A DNA stretch of 64,000 bases from Blastomyces gilchristii SLH14081 (Eukaryota; Ascomycota; Eurotiomycetes; Onygenales; Ajellomycetaceae), in the NCBI RefSeq assembly GCF_000003855.2, contig NW_003101669.1, positions 55,740 to 119,739 of the forward strand. The letters run 5' to 3'. A program made the position numbers and the translations under genes. The notes beneath the pieces are model-generated. The model was given only the letters and a program-made list of their open reading frames with translations. It searched no databases and was not told the DNA's origin. The stretch's first letter is position 1, and each line of letters starts with the position of its first letter. Shown here in pieces: positions 1 through 11,815 of the stretch.

Positions 1-1539
1 TCTCATTAAAGAGAAGTATTTATGAGTTAATCTTTCACTTATTCTCATGAATCATTATTCTTTAACACTGTAGAATTGTGAGGAATTTTTTATTCTTTCA
101 CTAACTCTGTAAAAGTGTAGAATTAAGATATTCACAGTCTGTAATCACTCTTTATAGTTATATAGAAAGATTCAGATCTGTAGTTTATAATCACTCTTTA
201 TTTACTAGAGTGATCTGACTGTTTTATAGAATCTCTCACAGTGTAAGTAAACCTCTCTAGAGTAGTATAAATATCTCAGATCTTTTCACAGAATCTCATC
301 TTCTTTTCTCTTTTTCTATAACAGCTCTTATTCTTATAAACTGTGAGTATTCTCATTTATCTATGAAGTATTTTCACTCAGATAATAGAGAGAGAGTGTT
401 TCTAATAATATCTATATATTGATTTAAGAACTTCTTAAGAATAAAAATTTCTTCACTTTTAATATCTTTATAAATAATATCTGATCACTGCTGAGCTTCT
501 TGTAAGTGTCTCTGTGACTTCTCTGATCACTTTTTACTGACTGATAAAGCAGGAATAGTATCACTTATAACAGTGTCTTCATCTCTTTCAGCTCTGTCAC
601 TGCATCTGATCTTCAGATCAGTAGTCAATTCTGTGTCTTTCTCAGATCAGTAGTCAATTCTGTGTCTTTCTCAGATCAGCTTCTGACTCTAAGCAGCACA
701 GTTCTGTTCTTTACTGTAAGTCTTCTCATAAGTAATTTCTTACAGATTCTAGCTAATAGTTCTTATAAAGCTCTCAGTGTTATCAGTGTCTTCTGCAGCT
801 CTGCAGGCCTATAATCATTCTCTCTCTACCTGTACAATCTCTGATCAGACATATGCAAATATGTCTAGATTTTCTATCAATAATTCTTGTACTGCAGTGT
901 ATTTCTGCAATCTCATTGTTAATAAGAGATGAATTCTTAGATACCTGTAAAATCCAGGTAATTAAGGCAATACAAATATCATGAATTCATAATAAGAGTT
1001 AATCTGAGTAGATAAGTTCTCTCTTCATATCTTAATTATTTCTGAACTGAATATTTCAGCATAACTGAGAGAGTGAATACAGCTTTATAAGAAATATCTG
1101 ATCATATATATAGATGATAAGTTCTCAAGACTCTGTTATAACTGTGTATATTCTGATGTTCAACTCTTCTAAAGTCTATGCATTTCTAATAATCTTCATA
1201 TTAAATATAATAATTATCTGTATCATGAGTATGATACTCTCTGCTTCTTTGAAGAAGAGAATTGATAGTTACAGAGAGATTGAATATTATAGATACTAAG
1301 AATATAAATATGAATTTTCTTTATTTTTTCTTTATTAATCTCTAAATTATGTTTACAGTTCTGTTTATTTTCTTTATTTTTTAGCTTTTTAATAAGAATA
1401 TAATTTCTTCTTGTCTTTTCATACACTGCAGACTGTTCATTTCAGTAGAAACTTATTATCTTATAGACTAGAATTTGTAAATAACAGTGTTAATATCTTT
1501 ATCATAATCAGATTCATAGTGAAGACTGTGTCATTCTGA
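1..1539 (-). other. Long 3' tract of B0, downstream of chromodomain
   Basis: This is the minus-strand region between the chromodomain and the 3' LTR of B0, homologous to 54420-56277 of B2 and to 14420-15446 plus 21733-22534 of B1. I recognise no protein family in it. It contains a perfect 29-bp tandem duplication at 614-671. The 61-codon plus-strand frame at 1114-1299 is antisense to the element and is not called. Confidence 0.6.
614..671. repeat. 29-bp perfect tandem duplication
   Basis: Two identical adjacent 29-bp units, 614-642 and 643-671, each starting CAGATCAGTAGTCAATTCTG. B1 and B2 have a single unit at the homologous place, so the duplication is private to B0. Perfect identity inside heavily mutated DNA suggests it arose late. 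Confidence 0.8.
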
Positions 1540-4500
1540 CTTATCAGAATTTACAGTATGAAAGTCATGTCTCAGCTTTCACAGATATCTTATCTGCTTA
1601 GATAATTTTCAAGTGAACTTATTCATCTCATTAGAATACTCTTATTATTGAATCTTGAATCAGAGTTTATAATGTCATTTCTCTGAGTTAATAATTTCTT
1701 TGATCTGATATTCTCTTTCACTCTCTAGTATCTTATAAATAGAGTGATAAGTTATAAAGTTCTCTTTTAAGAATTTCTTATATTTATAGAGTAAAGAGAC
1801 ATGAAAAATATTGTATATCTACAGCTCAGATAACAGTTTCAATTTATAAAACTATAAACTAACTTTCTTTATAATCTTATAAGACTCTGTCTGTAAGAGA
1901 TTCAGTTTCTTACTAGATCTCTATATAATAATATTTTCTAAATTCAGTCAGACTCTATTATCTTTCTTGAAACTTTTTATAATATACTTAAAGTTATAGT
2001 ATCTCTTCTAATACTCTTAAGTCTTTCTCAAGAATTCATAAGCTTTCTTCTCAATATTCTGAATTCTCTCAGCCTGTTCACAGATATTATCACACTCTAT
2101 AGTATACTCTCACAGGTTTATCAAGATCATTTATAAATAAGTCTTAGTGAGTATCTTAAAAAGAGTTTTATCTATGCTGACATACTTTGAGTTATTATAT
2201 ACAAACTTCATAAATAGTAATTAATATACTCAGTTATTCTGATTATAATTGATAAAGCACTGTAGATACTGTTTTAATATACTTATCAGATACTCTATCT
2301 GATCATCTATCTGTTAATGAAAAGCTGTGCTTAGATCTCATGAGATCTTCAGTATAATTATCATATCAGATCAGAACTTCTCTATAAAGATTGATTCTCT
2401 GTCTGAGATAATATTTATAAGTAATTCATGCAATCAGATCACATCATGAATGAAGATGTAAGTTAAATTCTTTGACTTTAAGTTCTTATAGATAAGTATA
2501 AAGTATATTATCTTAGTGAAGTGATCTACTATCATCAACACACTGTTAACACAGGTATTATATATTTTCTTGCTTTCAGAGAGATTTACAAGAGTGTTTA
2601 TTTCTAGCTGTTCTCAAGATTCTTATAAGATGAATAGAGAAGTAAGTTCTGTATATAATCTGAACTGCACTATTCATGAATTCTGATAAACAGTATAAGA
2701 ATTCACTATCTTCTTCATAAGTTCTCATATCTTCAGTCAGAAGTATTTTCTTATAAGTAACTTATAAGTTCTAGTATCTATAAAATGACCTGCTAGAGAA
2801 GAGTCATGATATCTTTTAATAAGTTCTATATATAGAAACTTATTCACAGGTATATAAATTCAGTTCTCTGTTTATAAGAGATTATTTAAGTCTCTTCAAC
2901 TCTTTATTTCTGCAGAATTGATCTCTGCTATAAGCAGTTTCTGAATATACTGAGTATATTCATTCTTCAATTACAGTTCAGACAATCTGAATAGAAGACT
3001 TTATAAAGACTTATACTCTGTTTTCTCTTATATCAGATCTTCTGCAGTGCTTCTCAAAGCCTGCAAATTCTTCAGATTATAGATATTCTCTTCAAGAATT
3101 CTCACAGAGATTCTCAGAGTATTAACTCTCAGTGTTATAGAGAGTAATTATACAGACTTCTTCTCTCTCTCTCTTCTCTTCTCTTATAAGAAATTAAGAC
3201 ACTCTTCAGTCAATCTCTTTATAACACTCAGTCTGAGCAGCTTATAAAGCTTTTCTATCTTCTCTAGCTTGTCTATGTCTGTCACTCTAATCTTCTTAAC
3301 ATAGTCAGACCTGTGAGAGAGTTCATCTGCTGAGTTCTTAGTTTTCTTAATATGCTTTATCTTGAATTAGAACTCACTCAGTCTCTGAGCTCAGTGAATC
3401 TGTCACTGTAAAAGTTCCTTAATTAAAGTAAACTATTATAAGCTGTTATAATCAGTTCTAACAGTAATCACTATTATAAGACTCTTAAAGCAGTGATATC
3501 AGTGATGAAAGAATTTCACTATTATAGAAAGCTTCTGATTATAAATATTATAGTTGGTCTCTATAAGTCATATCTTCTATAAGAAAAAGATTACTGAAAC
3601 TCAGTTCTTATTTAACTATAGTTATAAGACTATTTCTGAAATTATAAAGAAGAAGATATCTATCTTCAATCTGATTAAGAGTAAGAAATTAAAGTGAAAT
3701 AGTATCACTGTATCTATGGATATCTGTTTCAATCTTATAAAGATTCTGTAAGCTTCTAAGATAAGAAAGTTCTCACAGTTCTCTCTTCTTAACAATCTTT
3801 TCATTCTTCATTTATAGAATGACTTCTTCTTATTTTCACTCTTCAGTATGTGTATAAGAGTTAAGAATATTCTTATGAATGTAAAGATAAATTATCTATA
3901 GAAATTCACAAAGCTCAGAAAGATCTGAATCTCATGAATACTAGTTAACTCTGATTATGATAGAATAATCTCAATCTGTGAAGATTTCATCTGAATACTA
4001 TCTGCAGTGATTACATATTCTAGAAAGTTAATTTAACAGATACTGAAGTTGCACTTTATAAGCTTAATATACAGTTCTATCTTATCTAAGATTATCAATA
4101 TATATTGTATATACTCAGTGTATTCTTTCTTCTTTATAAAGTACATTATCACATCATTCAGATATATTATTCTAAAGATATTCAGATATATATGAACTAT
4201 TTTATTAATGAAAGACTGAAATACTGTAGAGATATTAGTCAAATTAAAAGATATTACTAGATATTCAAATAATTTCAGTACAGTTCTAAAGACAGTCTTT
4301 TATTTATTCTCAGATTATATTCACAGCTGTGTATATACATTAATCACATTCAGTTATGTGAATATGACAGCTTCTGTAAGACAGTTAATCATATTCTCAA
4401 TCAGAAACAGAGAATAGCAACTCTTTGTAGTCTTAGAGTTCAGATTATAATAGTTTATATACAATCTGAGATCTTTATTCTTCTTCTTCACAAATATCAC

Positions 4501-6400
4501 AGATACTCTCACAGAGGCCTGTGAAGATCAGATGAAGTTATTCTTCAGATTCTTCTTTATATAAGTCTGTAAGATCTCTGTTTCATAATGAGAGAGTTTA
4601 TAGATTAATTCTTAGAAGAGTTTCTACTCTTCTATTAAATCTATTATCAGATTCTTCTCACAGTAAGATAAAAGCTCAGCTACTCTTGCTAAGCTGAATA
4701 TCTCTGTAAGATCTCAGTATTTCTCTAGTATCTGAAGCTCAGTTTTCATGATCATGAAGTTCTCAGACATTTGTAAAGTTATTATATAGATAAGCTTATT
4801 TTTTCTAATTAACTCTATAGTATTAACTGATTCTATCTTTATAAGTGAGTCTATCAACACTGATCAGAAGTATAAACCTAACTTATAGATAGCTATATAC
4901 AGATTGTGTCTTTGAAGTTATATAAGTCTTAATTATATATTATCTGTGATATTTATAATAATTATAGTTTGTATAAATCTTCTTCAGATTCTGAAGAGAT
5001 CTTATAATTCAAAAATAGTTCTTATAAATCTCTTAGTTCTCAGATCTGAGTTCTTACACTCTGCTTATTATATGAGCAGATTTTCAGTTTTCATCACTCA
5101 GTTTATTTACTCTGCAAGCTTTAGAGACACTATAGTAATCTGAGATTCTGAGTTTATTAATACTTTTTATACTTATGAGATAGCAGTACTGTGATACAAT
5201 CTCTTCTTATAAGTATACATTTTCATTAAGAGAGTAACAGATTCAGATATCAGCTTCAAGATTCTTAAGAAGACTGTTACTAACTCTGTTCATGACTTTT
5301 TAAATTTCTATTTTGATTTATTCAGACAGTTTATACAGAAATATCTTGATTTAGAATAGATAAAGTAGAGATCTTTTTTCTTAATCTCTCTATTATATAC
5401 TCTATTTATAGAAGCTTATAAAGCTCTCTCTCTCTACTTAACAATCAGATATAAATCTCTCTGTATCTTATTATCTTTTCTTAATAAATCTGTTCTCTGT
5501 TATTCTGACTCTTACAGAGCTGATCAGTGATCTGCTCTTCACAGATTTATAACTCTCACAGTAATCTATAAGTAATGAATAAGAGTCATCAGTTTCTTCA
5601 GAGTTAAGAACTTAAAGTCTTACTTAATAAGCTTATTCTGCATATTTTTATTCAGTCTCTTTATAAATATTAATATTTAGATCTTGTTTCAGAACTCTGT
5701 TTTCACAGATCTCAATTCATATCACAATTCTATAAAGTGCTGTGAGTAGTCTTTATCAGATTTTTCATCTCTTTTTCTAATATTAATAATCACAGCTCAG
5801 ATATTCTGTATTCAGCTTACAGAGTCTCTTAACTTATTCTCTAGATAGATCTTGAGAACAGAGTAGTAAAATCTCTTATAATTATTCTCTAAATAATTCA
5901 GTCAGTTCTTGACTTCAGTGTAGTAGAGATCTGTTATTATATAGATAATAGCTTCTTCATCTTTTATATCACACAGCTGAGCTTATAAGTCAATTTCAAA
6001 TACAAACTTATAAAAGCTTTTATAGATTGTAATTCAGTAAGTAATCTTAAGTAATCATAGCTTAAGAAAGTTTCTTTTCAGTTCATAGATATCTCTGAAG
6101 ATTATGTCTAGAGACTTAGTTTAAGAGTATTTATAGATAGTAAGTATTTTTTATAGAAAAATAGCTTAATCTTATAGAAGATACTTAAGAATATTCTTCA
6201 CTGAGATTAATTTATTCATGAGTTTAAAGAGTTCTTCTATTATAGATATAAAGAATAATATCTTATAAGTAATTAATAACTTCTCTGAGACTTCTTTTAT
6301 AAGAGTTATTCATAGTTCAGATGACTACTTCTGAGTATCTATAGTAAAGTTTACAGAGATTGAAGTATATAAGTTTCTAGTTCTTTTAGTTATAATGAGT
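1540..6400 (-). pseudogene. B0 gag-pol remnant (Ty3/gypsy)
   Basis: Broken gag-pol on the minus strand. The gag start seen in B3 as MTERTRN has lost its ATG (ATA near 6398). The RT catalytic box reads YLND at 4153-4164, against YLDD in functional RTs, inside an open stretch at 4033-4242. A second open stretch at 3622-3804 is the RT C-terminal/RNase H connection (MKRLLRRENCENF) and matches B1 and B3. The chromodomain relic lies near 1560-1740. Many in-frame TAA, TAG and TGA codons sit where B3 keeps Gln, Trp or Arg codons. No product is expected. Confidence 0.85.
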
Positions 6401-6425
6401 GATTACTGACTGACAGAGCTTGAAA

Positions 6426-6679
6426 TGTAAGAATAAGTGCTTACAGATGATTATTCAGGTATTTACAGCTTGATATAATATATACTGTTAACTACTAGAA
6501 GTATTTATAATAGAAAGATAAAATGTAGAGATTAAATGTATAATAGTATTCAAGCTGAGTTATGAATAGTATTCACAAACTTCAGTCTATATAGTTATAT
6601 GTAGTCAAGAGCTGCTCACTCTATTCATTATACAAGAGATAGAAATAGAGATAAAGTGTAAGAAATCCCGCTTCTTACA
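6426..6679 (-). repeat. 5' LTR of B0
   Basis: The minus-strand sequence matches the 258-bp family B LTR, from the inner end reading TGTAAGAATAAG on the plus strand at 6426. The outer tip overlaps the first 23 bp of the B1 LTR in a hairpin-like sequence (TGTAAGAA, 7-nt spacer, TTCTTACA). Compared with B3, the B0 tip appears truncated by about 23 nt rather than ending in a normal LTR terminus with a TSD. Confidence 0.8.
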
Positions 6680-6914
6680 CATTCTTTATCTCTATTTCTA
6701 TCTCTTATATAATTAATAGAGTTAGCAGCTCTTGACTACACACAACAATATAGTCTGAAGTTCATAACTACTATTCATAACATAGCTTGAATACTATTAT
6801 ATGTTTAATTTCTACATTTTATCTTTCTACTGTGAATACTTATAGTAGTTAACAGTATATATCACATTAAGCTGCAAACACCTGAATAATCATCTGTGAG
6901 TACTTATTCTTATA
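6657..6914 (+). repeat. 5' LTR of B1
   Basis: Starts TGTAAGAAATCCCGC and ends TTATTCTTATA, 258 bp. The outer tip keeps the CpG-containing ATCCCGC, whereas the inner end is mutated (CATCTGTGAG against GCCTGCGAG in the 3' LTR). Confidence 0.9.
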
Positions 6915-6952
6915 TTTCAAACTCTGTCAGTTAGTAACTATCTATTATGACT

Positions 6953-7033
6953 GCCAGCGTGGCCCAGTTGATAAGACTGGTAATCAAGGCCGCACACATT
7001 AGAGGTGCATGGGTTCGAATCCCACCGCTGGCA
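6953..7033 (+). other. tRNA-like head of the composite element
   Basis: 81 nt with a perfect 7-bp acceptor stem (GCCAGCG with CGCTGGC, then A), a canonical T arm (GGTTCGAATCC) and a tRNA-type A region (GTGGCCCAGTTG). The part where an anticodon arm should be is about 8 nt too long and gives no proper 5-bp stem with a 7-nt loop. I therefore read it as a tRNA-derived pol III promoter head rather than a working tRNA gene. The first G is shared with the TSD. The outer arms resemble a Thr-type tRNA, but no anticodon can be assigned. Confidence 0.7.
6960..7023 (+). promoter_or_regulatory. Internal RNA polymerase III promoter (A and B boxes)
   Basis: The A box is TGGCCCAGTTGA at 6960-6971 and the B box is GGGTTCGAATCCC at 7011-7023. 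The spacing of about 40 bp is within the usual tRNA range. No T run of four or more follows the head closely, so a pol III transcript could read into the LINE part; whether it does is unknown. Confidence 0.6.
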
Positions 7034-7680
7034 TCTGCCACTTCTTATCCATGAAAGCCCCCATGTAATAGGGGCTGAGCCTAATTAGTAAGGCTTGGTG
7101 CGGGGTAGAACTCTCTACTGCAAGTCAAGTCACTAGTTAAGCAAGATTCTGTGAACACTCACCAGGGCTGGCATGAAATGTCAATATCTCACTATTCTAC
7201 TGTGCACCTGTCAAGGTTCTAATGATATAGAGCCAAGCCTAATGTAGTGATTATACACTACTTGAGCAAGTCTATAACTAGGGCCATCATCAGAGCCTAG
7301 CTTCCTCTCAAATACAGAGAATGATTTTGAAAACTACTTGACTAGCAGGTCTAGATACATATCTAGGCTCTAGACAGAGTACTCTGATAGGCTAGAGTCT
7401 GCAAGCTCACTGCTAATCTCTAATACTGGCAGAGAGGACTGCAGTCATCAAGTCTATGATTAGTCTCTAACACAGAGTGAGGTCATGACAGCTGATTGAT
7501 AGGCCTATAAGCATCTAATGAGGCCGAGATCAGCAACTGGAAGCTTGATGTATACATCATCAAGTGAGCAGTGACAGTCACTAACTAACACCTCTGGAAA
7601 TTAGTGACTGGCCTGAGAGAATGGACGCGGTGATCAGTTAATTATAGAGAATTAAATGTAATTAGCTTAAGATGCATTCT
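7034..7680 (+). other. Hairpin-rich segment between tRNA head and LINE part
   Basis: No coding frame. Clear stems: AGCCCC/GGGGCT (7056-7076), AGCCT/AGGCT (7078-7095), GTAGA/TCTAC (7105-7118), GTAGTG/CACTAC (7244-7261), CTAGATA/TATCTAG (7351-7366), CTCTAG/CTAGAG (7368-7397) enclosing the palindrome AGAGTACTCT, the palindrome GATGTATACATC (7547-7558), and a 10-bp stem CAGTCACTAA/TTAGTGACTG (7575-7610). The segment is richer in G and C than its surroundings but CpG-poor. Function is unknown; a structured RNA is the simplest reading. Confidence 0.6.
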
Positions 7681-7729
7681 GTGAGTGGCTAGTATCTGTA
7701 GTCAATTTTCTTCTTTAAATATTGAAAAA

Positions 7730-8825
7730 GTGAATCATGAGAAGTTATCTCTCTGAAGAGAAAAGCTTGAATCTCTTATAGACTTACAAATAAGTGAACT
7801 ATTAAAAGAGAAAGAATATGAACAGTATTTGAAGAGAATTTCTACAATCAATATAAAAGACTCTATTCTGATATATTCAGATGACTTAAAAAATGAGAAC
7901 CTGAATAGATTAGATGCAGACATTGCTTATACTGAAGATAATATCAATTTTATCTCAGATTTCTGAAATCTAGACTGTGAATCTGAAGTCTTTGATACTG
8001 AACTATTTATAATAGTGAAAGCTTTCAAACTCATAGAAATAAAATCTCATAAAAGAGAAAATAGTTTGAAAGAGATATAAATATTCTCTGATAGTTAAGC
8101 TGCTTTAAAAAGACTTAGAAATAGTCAGATTTATAATGATTAAATGAATCTTGAACTGATCTTAAACTCTGTTTTAAAAATTTGAAAGAGAAGAATATTA
8201 AAGCTGATAATATATCTACACTGAGTTTCTGCTTATATGAATATTCATGACAATGAATTGGCTGATTCAGCTGTAAAAAAGAGTACAGAATTAAGCAGAT
8301 CTATTCAAAAAATTATGTCCTGATCTTTTATAAAGAGAAAAATAAAAGAATCTTGTTTAGATAAGTGAAATGAAAGCTGATAGAAATAAAGAAAAGTATA
8401 CATTATTCAAGATTTGAAACAAAACCCAAGTGAAAATCTTATTTAATTAAATATAAAAAGAAAATATTCTCATCTATAATACAGCTGAAACTAGAATATG
8501 ACTATTTCAAATCTTATATACAAAGATTTGATGATAGATTTGACTCAATAGAATGCTCATTCTGTAATACAAATAAGAATTCTGAGTATATTGTAATACA
8601 CTGTGTATTATACAATAGTCTCAGAGTCAGATTAAAAGAGAAGTATAATCTAAATCAATTAAATATGAAATTCTTATTCTCAACTGAGATAGGAATTAAA
8701 TACTTAATAGACTTTCTATCAGAAACTCAAGCAGCTACATGAAAATGACTAAATTCAGAATTATCTGAATATGAAGAGAAGGAAATCAATCAGATATAGT
8801 CTGTTGAAACAGTTATACACTCTCT
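7730..8825 (+). pseudogene. LINE ORF2 C-terminal fragment: RNase H and zinc knuckle
   Basis: Reading through a few stops gives an RNase H domain of the kind carried by Tad-like fungal LINEs. The four catalytic acidic positions are recognisable: Asp in YSD (7880-7882), Glu in DTELF (8000-8002), Asp in IFSDS (8090-8092) and Asp in NELADSA (8264-8266). A C-terminal Cys/His motif follows (CSFC at 8554-8565, then HC at 8599-8604), after a GHG-like region. The RT and endonuclease that precede RNase H in a complete LINE are missing. Stops sit mainly at positions expected to be Trp, and the segment is less mutated than the surrounding B1. Function was RNA-strand removal during retrotransposition. Confidence 0.8.
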
Positions 8826-9190
8826 TTTAATAATTTATTTTATTATAGTCTCTCTTTACTTTATCTTTTTCTTTATCTTTTTCTTTCAATTTCTTTCTAT
8901 CTATCTATTTAATGTGTCTATCTTTGAGACTGTGTTCTTTTTCTCTTTTCCTTTGTCATGATATTGTCAAATGGTTTCAAAGTATCAAAAGATGTTAAAA
9001 CACTGTAATTTGTAAACAGTTTTTGTATTCTGAGCTGGAATTTTCTGATTTTGCATATCTGAAATTGATGAATGTATAATAGTTAACTTTACAGACATAG
9101 GAAAAACCCTGAGAACTTTTAGTTCTCAGATAGATGTCATAGTCTCTGACTGCATACATCTATAATTGAAGAATAATAATAATAATAATA
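8826..9190 (+). other. LINE 3' UTR and (AAT)n tail
   Basis: Pyrimidine-rich stretch (TTTCTTTATC-type repeats, 8860-8915), then unique sequence ending TATAATTGAAG and six or seven AAT units. The four SINE copies here end in TATAATGAAAG plus the same AAT repeat, which suggests shared 3' recognition by one retrotransposition machinery. Confidence 0.65.
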
Positions 9191-9197
9191 ATCTATT

Positions 9198-11775
9198 ATG
9201 ACTGAAAGAACTAGAAACTTATATACTTCAATGTCTGTAAACTTTACTATAGATACTCAGAAGTAGTCATCTGAACTATGAATAATTCTTATAAAAGAAG
9301 TCTTAGAGAAGTTATTAATTACTTATATAATATTATTCTCTCTATCTGTGACAGAGAATCTCTTCAAGCTTATAAATAAATCAATCTCAGTGAAGAATAT
9401 TTCTAAGTATCTTCTATAGAATTAAGCTATTTTTCTATAAGAAATACTTACTATCTGTAAACATTCTTAAACTAAGTCTCTAGATATAATCTTCAGAGAT
9501 ATCTATAAACTGAAAAGAAACTTTCTTAAGCTGTAACTACTTAAGATTACTTACTGAATTATAATTTATAAAAGCTTTTATAAGTTTGTATTTAAAATTG
9601 ACTTACAAGTCTGACTGTATAATATAAAAGATAAAGAAGCTATTATTTATATAATAATAAATCTCTACTACACTTAAGTCAAGAACTAATTAAATTGTTT
9701 AGAGAATAATTATAAGAGATTTTACTAATCTGTTCTTAAAATCTATTTAGAGAATAAGTTAATAAACTCTGTAAATAAAATAGAAAATATCTGAGTTATA
9801 ATTATTAATATTAGAAAAAGAGATAAGAAATCTGATAAAGACTACTTACAGCATTTTATAAAATTATAATATGAATTAAGATCTATATAAATAGAGCTGT
9901 GAAATAAGATCTGAATAATAATATTTATAAAGAGACTGAATAAAAATATATAGAATAAGCTTATTAAGTAAGACTCTAAGTTCTTAACTCTGAAGAAACT
10001 GATAACTCTTATTCACCTCTTATAAATCACTATAAGAGTCACAGATATATAAAGAGCAGATGATTAAGTAACTCTGTAAGAACTAGAATAATAGAGAACA
10101 GATTTACTAAAGAAAGATAATAAGATATAGAGAGATTTATATCTAACTTCTAAGTAGAGAGAGAGAGCTTTATAAGCTTCTGTAAACAGAGTATATAATA
10201 GAGAGATTAAGAAAAAAAGACTTTACTTTATCTATTTTAAATCAGAATATCTTTATATAAACTATTCAGATAAATTAAAATAGAAATTTAAAAAGTTATA
10301 GACAGAGTCAGTAACAGTCTTCTTAAGAATTTTAAAGCTGACATCTGAATCTGTTACTTTCTTAATAAAAATATATACTTATAAAGAGAGACTGTACTAT
10401 AGTACTACTATCTCATAAGTATAAAAAGTATTAATAAACTCAGAATCTTAGATCACTGTAGTATCTCTAAAGCTTACAGAGTGAATAAGCTAAGTAATAA
10501 AAACTGAGAATCTGCTCTTATAATAAGTAGAATATAAGAACTTAGATCTGAGAGCTGAGAGACTTATAAGAGTTATCTTTGAATTATAAGATCTCTCTAA
10601 AATCTGAAGAAGATTTGCAGAAACTGTAATTATCACAGACATCACAGATAATATATACTTAATACTTATATAACTTTAAAGATATACTTCATACATAGCT
10701 GTCTGTGAGTCAGGTTTATACTTTCAATCAGTGTTAATAGGCTTACTTATAGAGATAGAATCAGTTAATACTATAGAGTTAATTAGAGAAGACAAGCTCA
10801 TCTATATAATAACTTTACAAATATCTGAGAACTTTATAATCATAGAAACTGAGCTTCAGATATTAGAGAAATATTAAGATCTTAAAGAGATATTCAGTTC
10901 AGTTAAGACAGTTAAGTTTTTATCTCACTGTAAGAAGAATCTAATAGTAGATTTAATAGAAAAATAGAAATTCTTCTGAGAATTAATCTATAAGCTCTCT
11001 TATTATGAGACAGAGATCTTACAGACTTATATAAAGAAGAATCTGAAGAATGACTTTATTTAATCTTCATAGATCTCTGCAGAAGCCTCTGTGATATTTG
11101 TAAAGAAGAAGAATAAAAATCTCAGATTATATATAAACTACTGTAATCTGAATTTCAAGACTATAAAGAGTTACTATTCTCTGTCTCTGATTAAGAATGT
11201 AATTAACTGTCTCACAGAAGCTGTTATATTCACATAACTGAATATAATTAATATATATACACAGATGTGAATACAGTCTGAGAATGAATCAAAGACTGTC
11301 TTTAGAACTATACTGAGATTATTTGAATATCTAGTAATGTCTTTTAATTTAATTAATATCTCTACAGTATTTCAGTTTTTCATTAATAAAATACTTTATA
11401 TATATCTGAATATCTTCATAGTAAGCCCCGGTGACTAAATGATTAATGCGGCCACTCAGTAGGACCTTGGCGTGGGAAATCAAGACGCGTGAGTTCGAAA
11501 CCCGCAGGGAATACATTAAATCCGGAAGTAAGCATCTCAGGTTTCTAATAAATACAGAGGTGTACAAATCACTTCAATGAATTGCTCTATATTTCTGAGC
11601 TGAGCAGTTATTATCGCATGTATCTAATTGTCACTTCTTTGTATTTTTCTATGTTCTTATTATCTTGACATGATCTCAACACCTGTATTTTCTCCTGTAT
11701 AATTAACACTTGACCTGTATTTAACATTACATAAGAACTCATCATAAGCTCCGCTCGTATATAAGTATAATGAAA

Positions 11776-11815
<40 letters not shown>

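Larger units (their letters stand above)
1..6679 (-). mobile_element. B0: Ty3/gypsy family B, inverted copy, cut by window edge
   Basis: This is a minus-strand family B LTR retrotransposon, colinear with B2 (49283-56535) from its LTR to near its 3' end; the far LTR lies left of the window. Domain order on the minus strand is LTR, gag, protease, RT, RNase H, integrase, chromodomain and a long 3' tract. It is a useful outgroup because it has none of the insertions seen in B1: the sites of the composite (near 6400), SINE S1 (near 4165) and A1 (near 455-480) are all empty. It is heavily AT-shifted. Its 5' LTR abuts the 5' LTR of B1 head to head. Confidence 0.9.
6954..9190 (+). mobile_element. Composite tRNA-head / LINE-tail retroelement
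   Basis: A 2.24-kb non-LTR unit bounded by a perfect 14-bp TSD, ATCTATTATGACTG (6940-6953 and 9191-9204), with an (AAT)n tail ending at 9190. B0, B2 and B3 have the uninterrupted site, so the unit moved as one piece. Its parts, in order, are a tRNA-like head with A and B boxes (6953-7033), a CpG-poor hairpin-rich stretch (7034-7680), a LINE RNase H plus C-terminal zinc-knuckle region (about 7730-8820) and a T-rich 3' UTR. No reverse transcriptase or endonuclease domain is present, so it must have used another element's enzyme. The insertion lies at the gag start codon of B1. Confidence 0.85.

Noticed and set aside
1114..1299. 61-codon ORF with a hydrophobic segment, antisense in B0
   Set aside because: AT-rich DNA easily gives Ile/Leu/Phe-rich frames, and B1 and B2 do not keep a start at the same place.
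6953..7033. Functional tRNA gene
   Set aside because: Acceptor and T arms are good, but the middle is about 8 nt too long with no proper anticodon arm, and the start coincides with the TSD of a retroelement.
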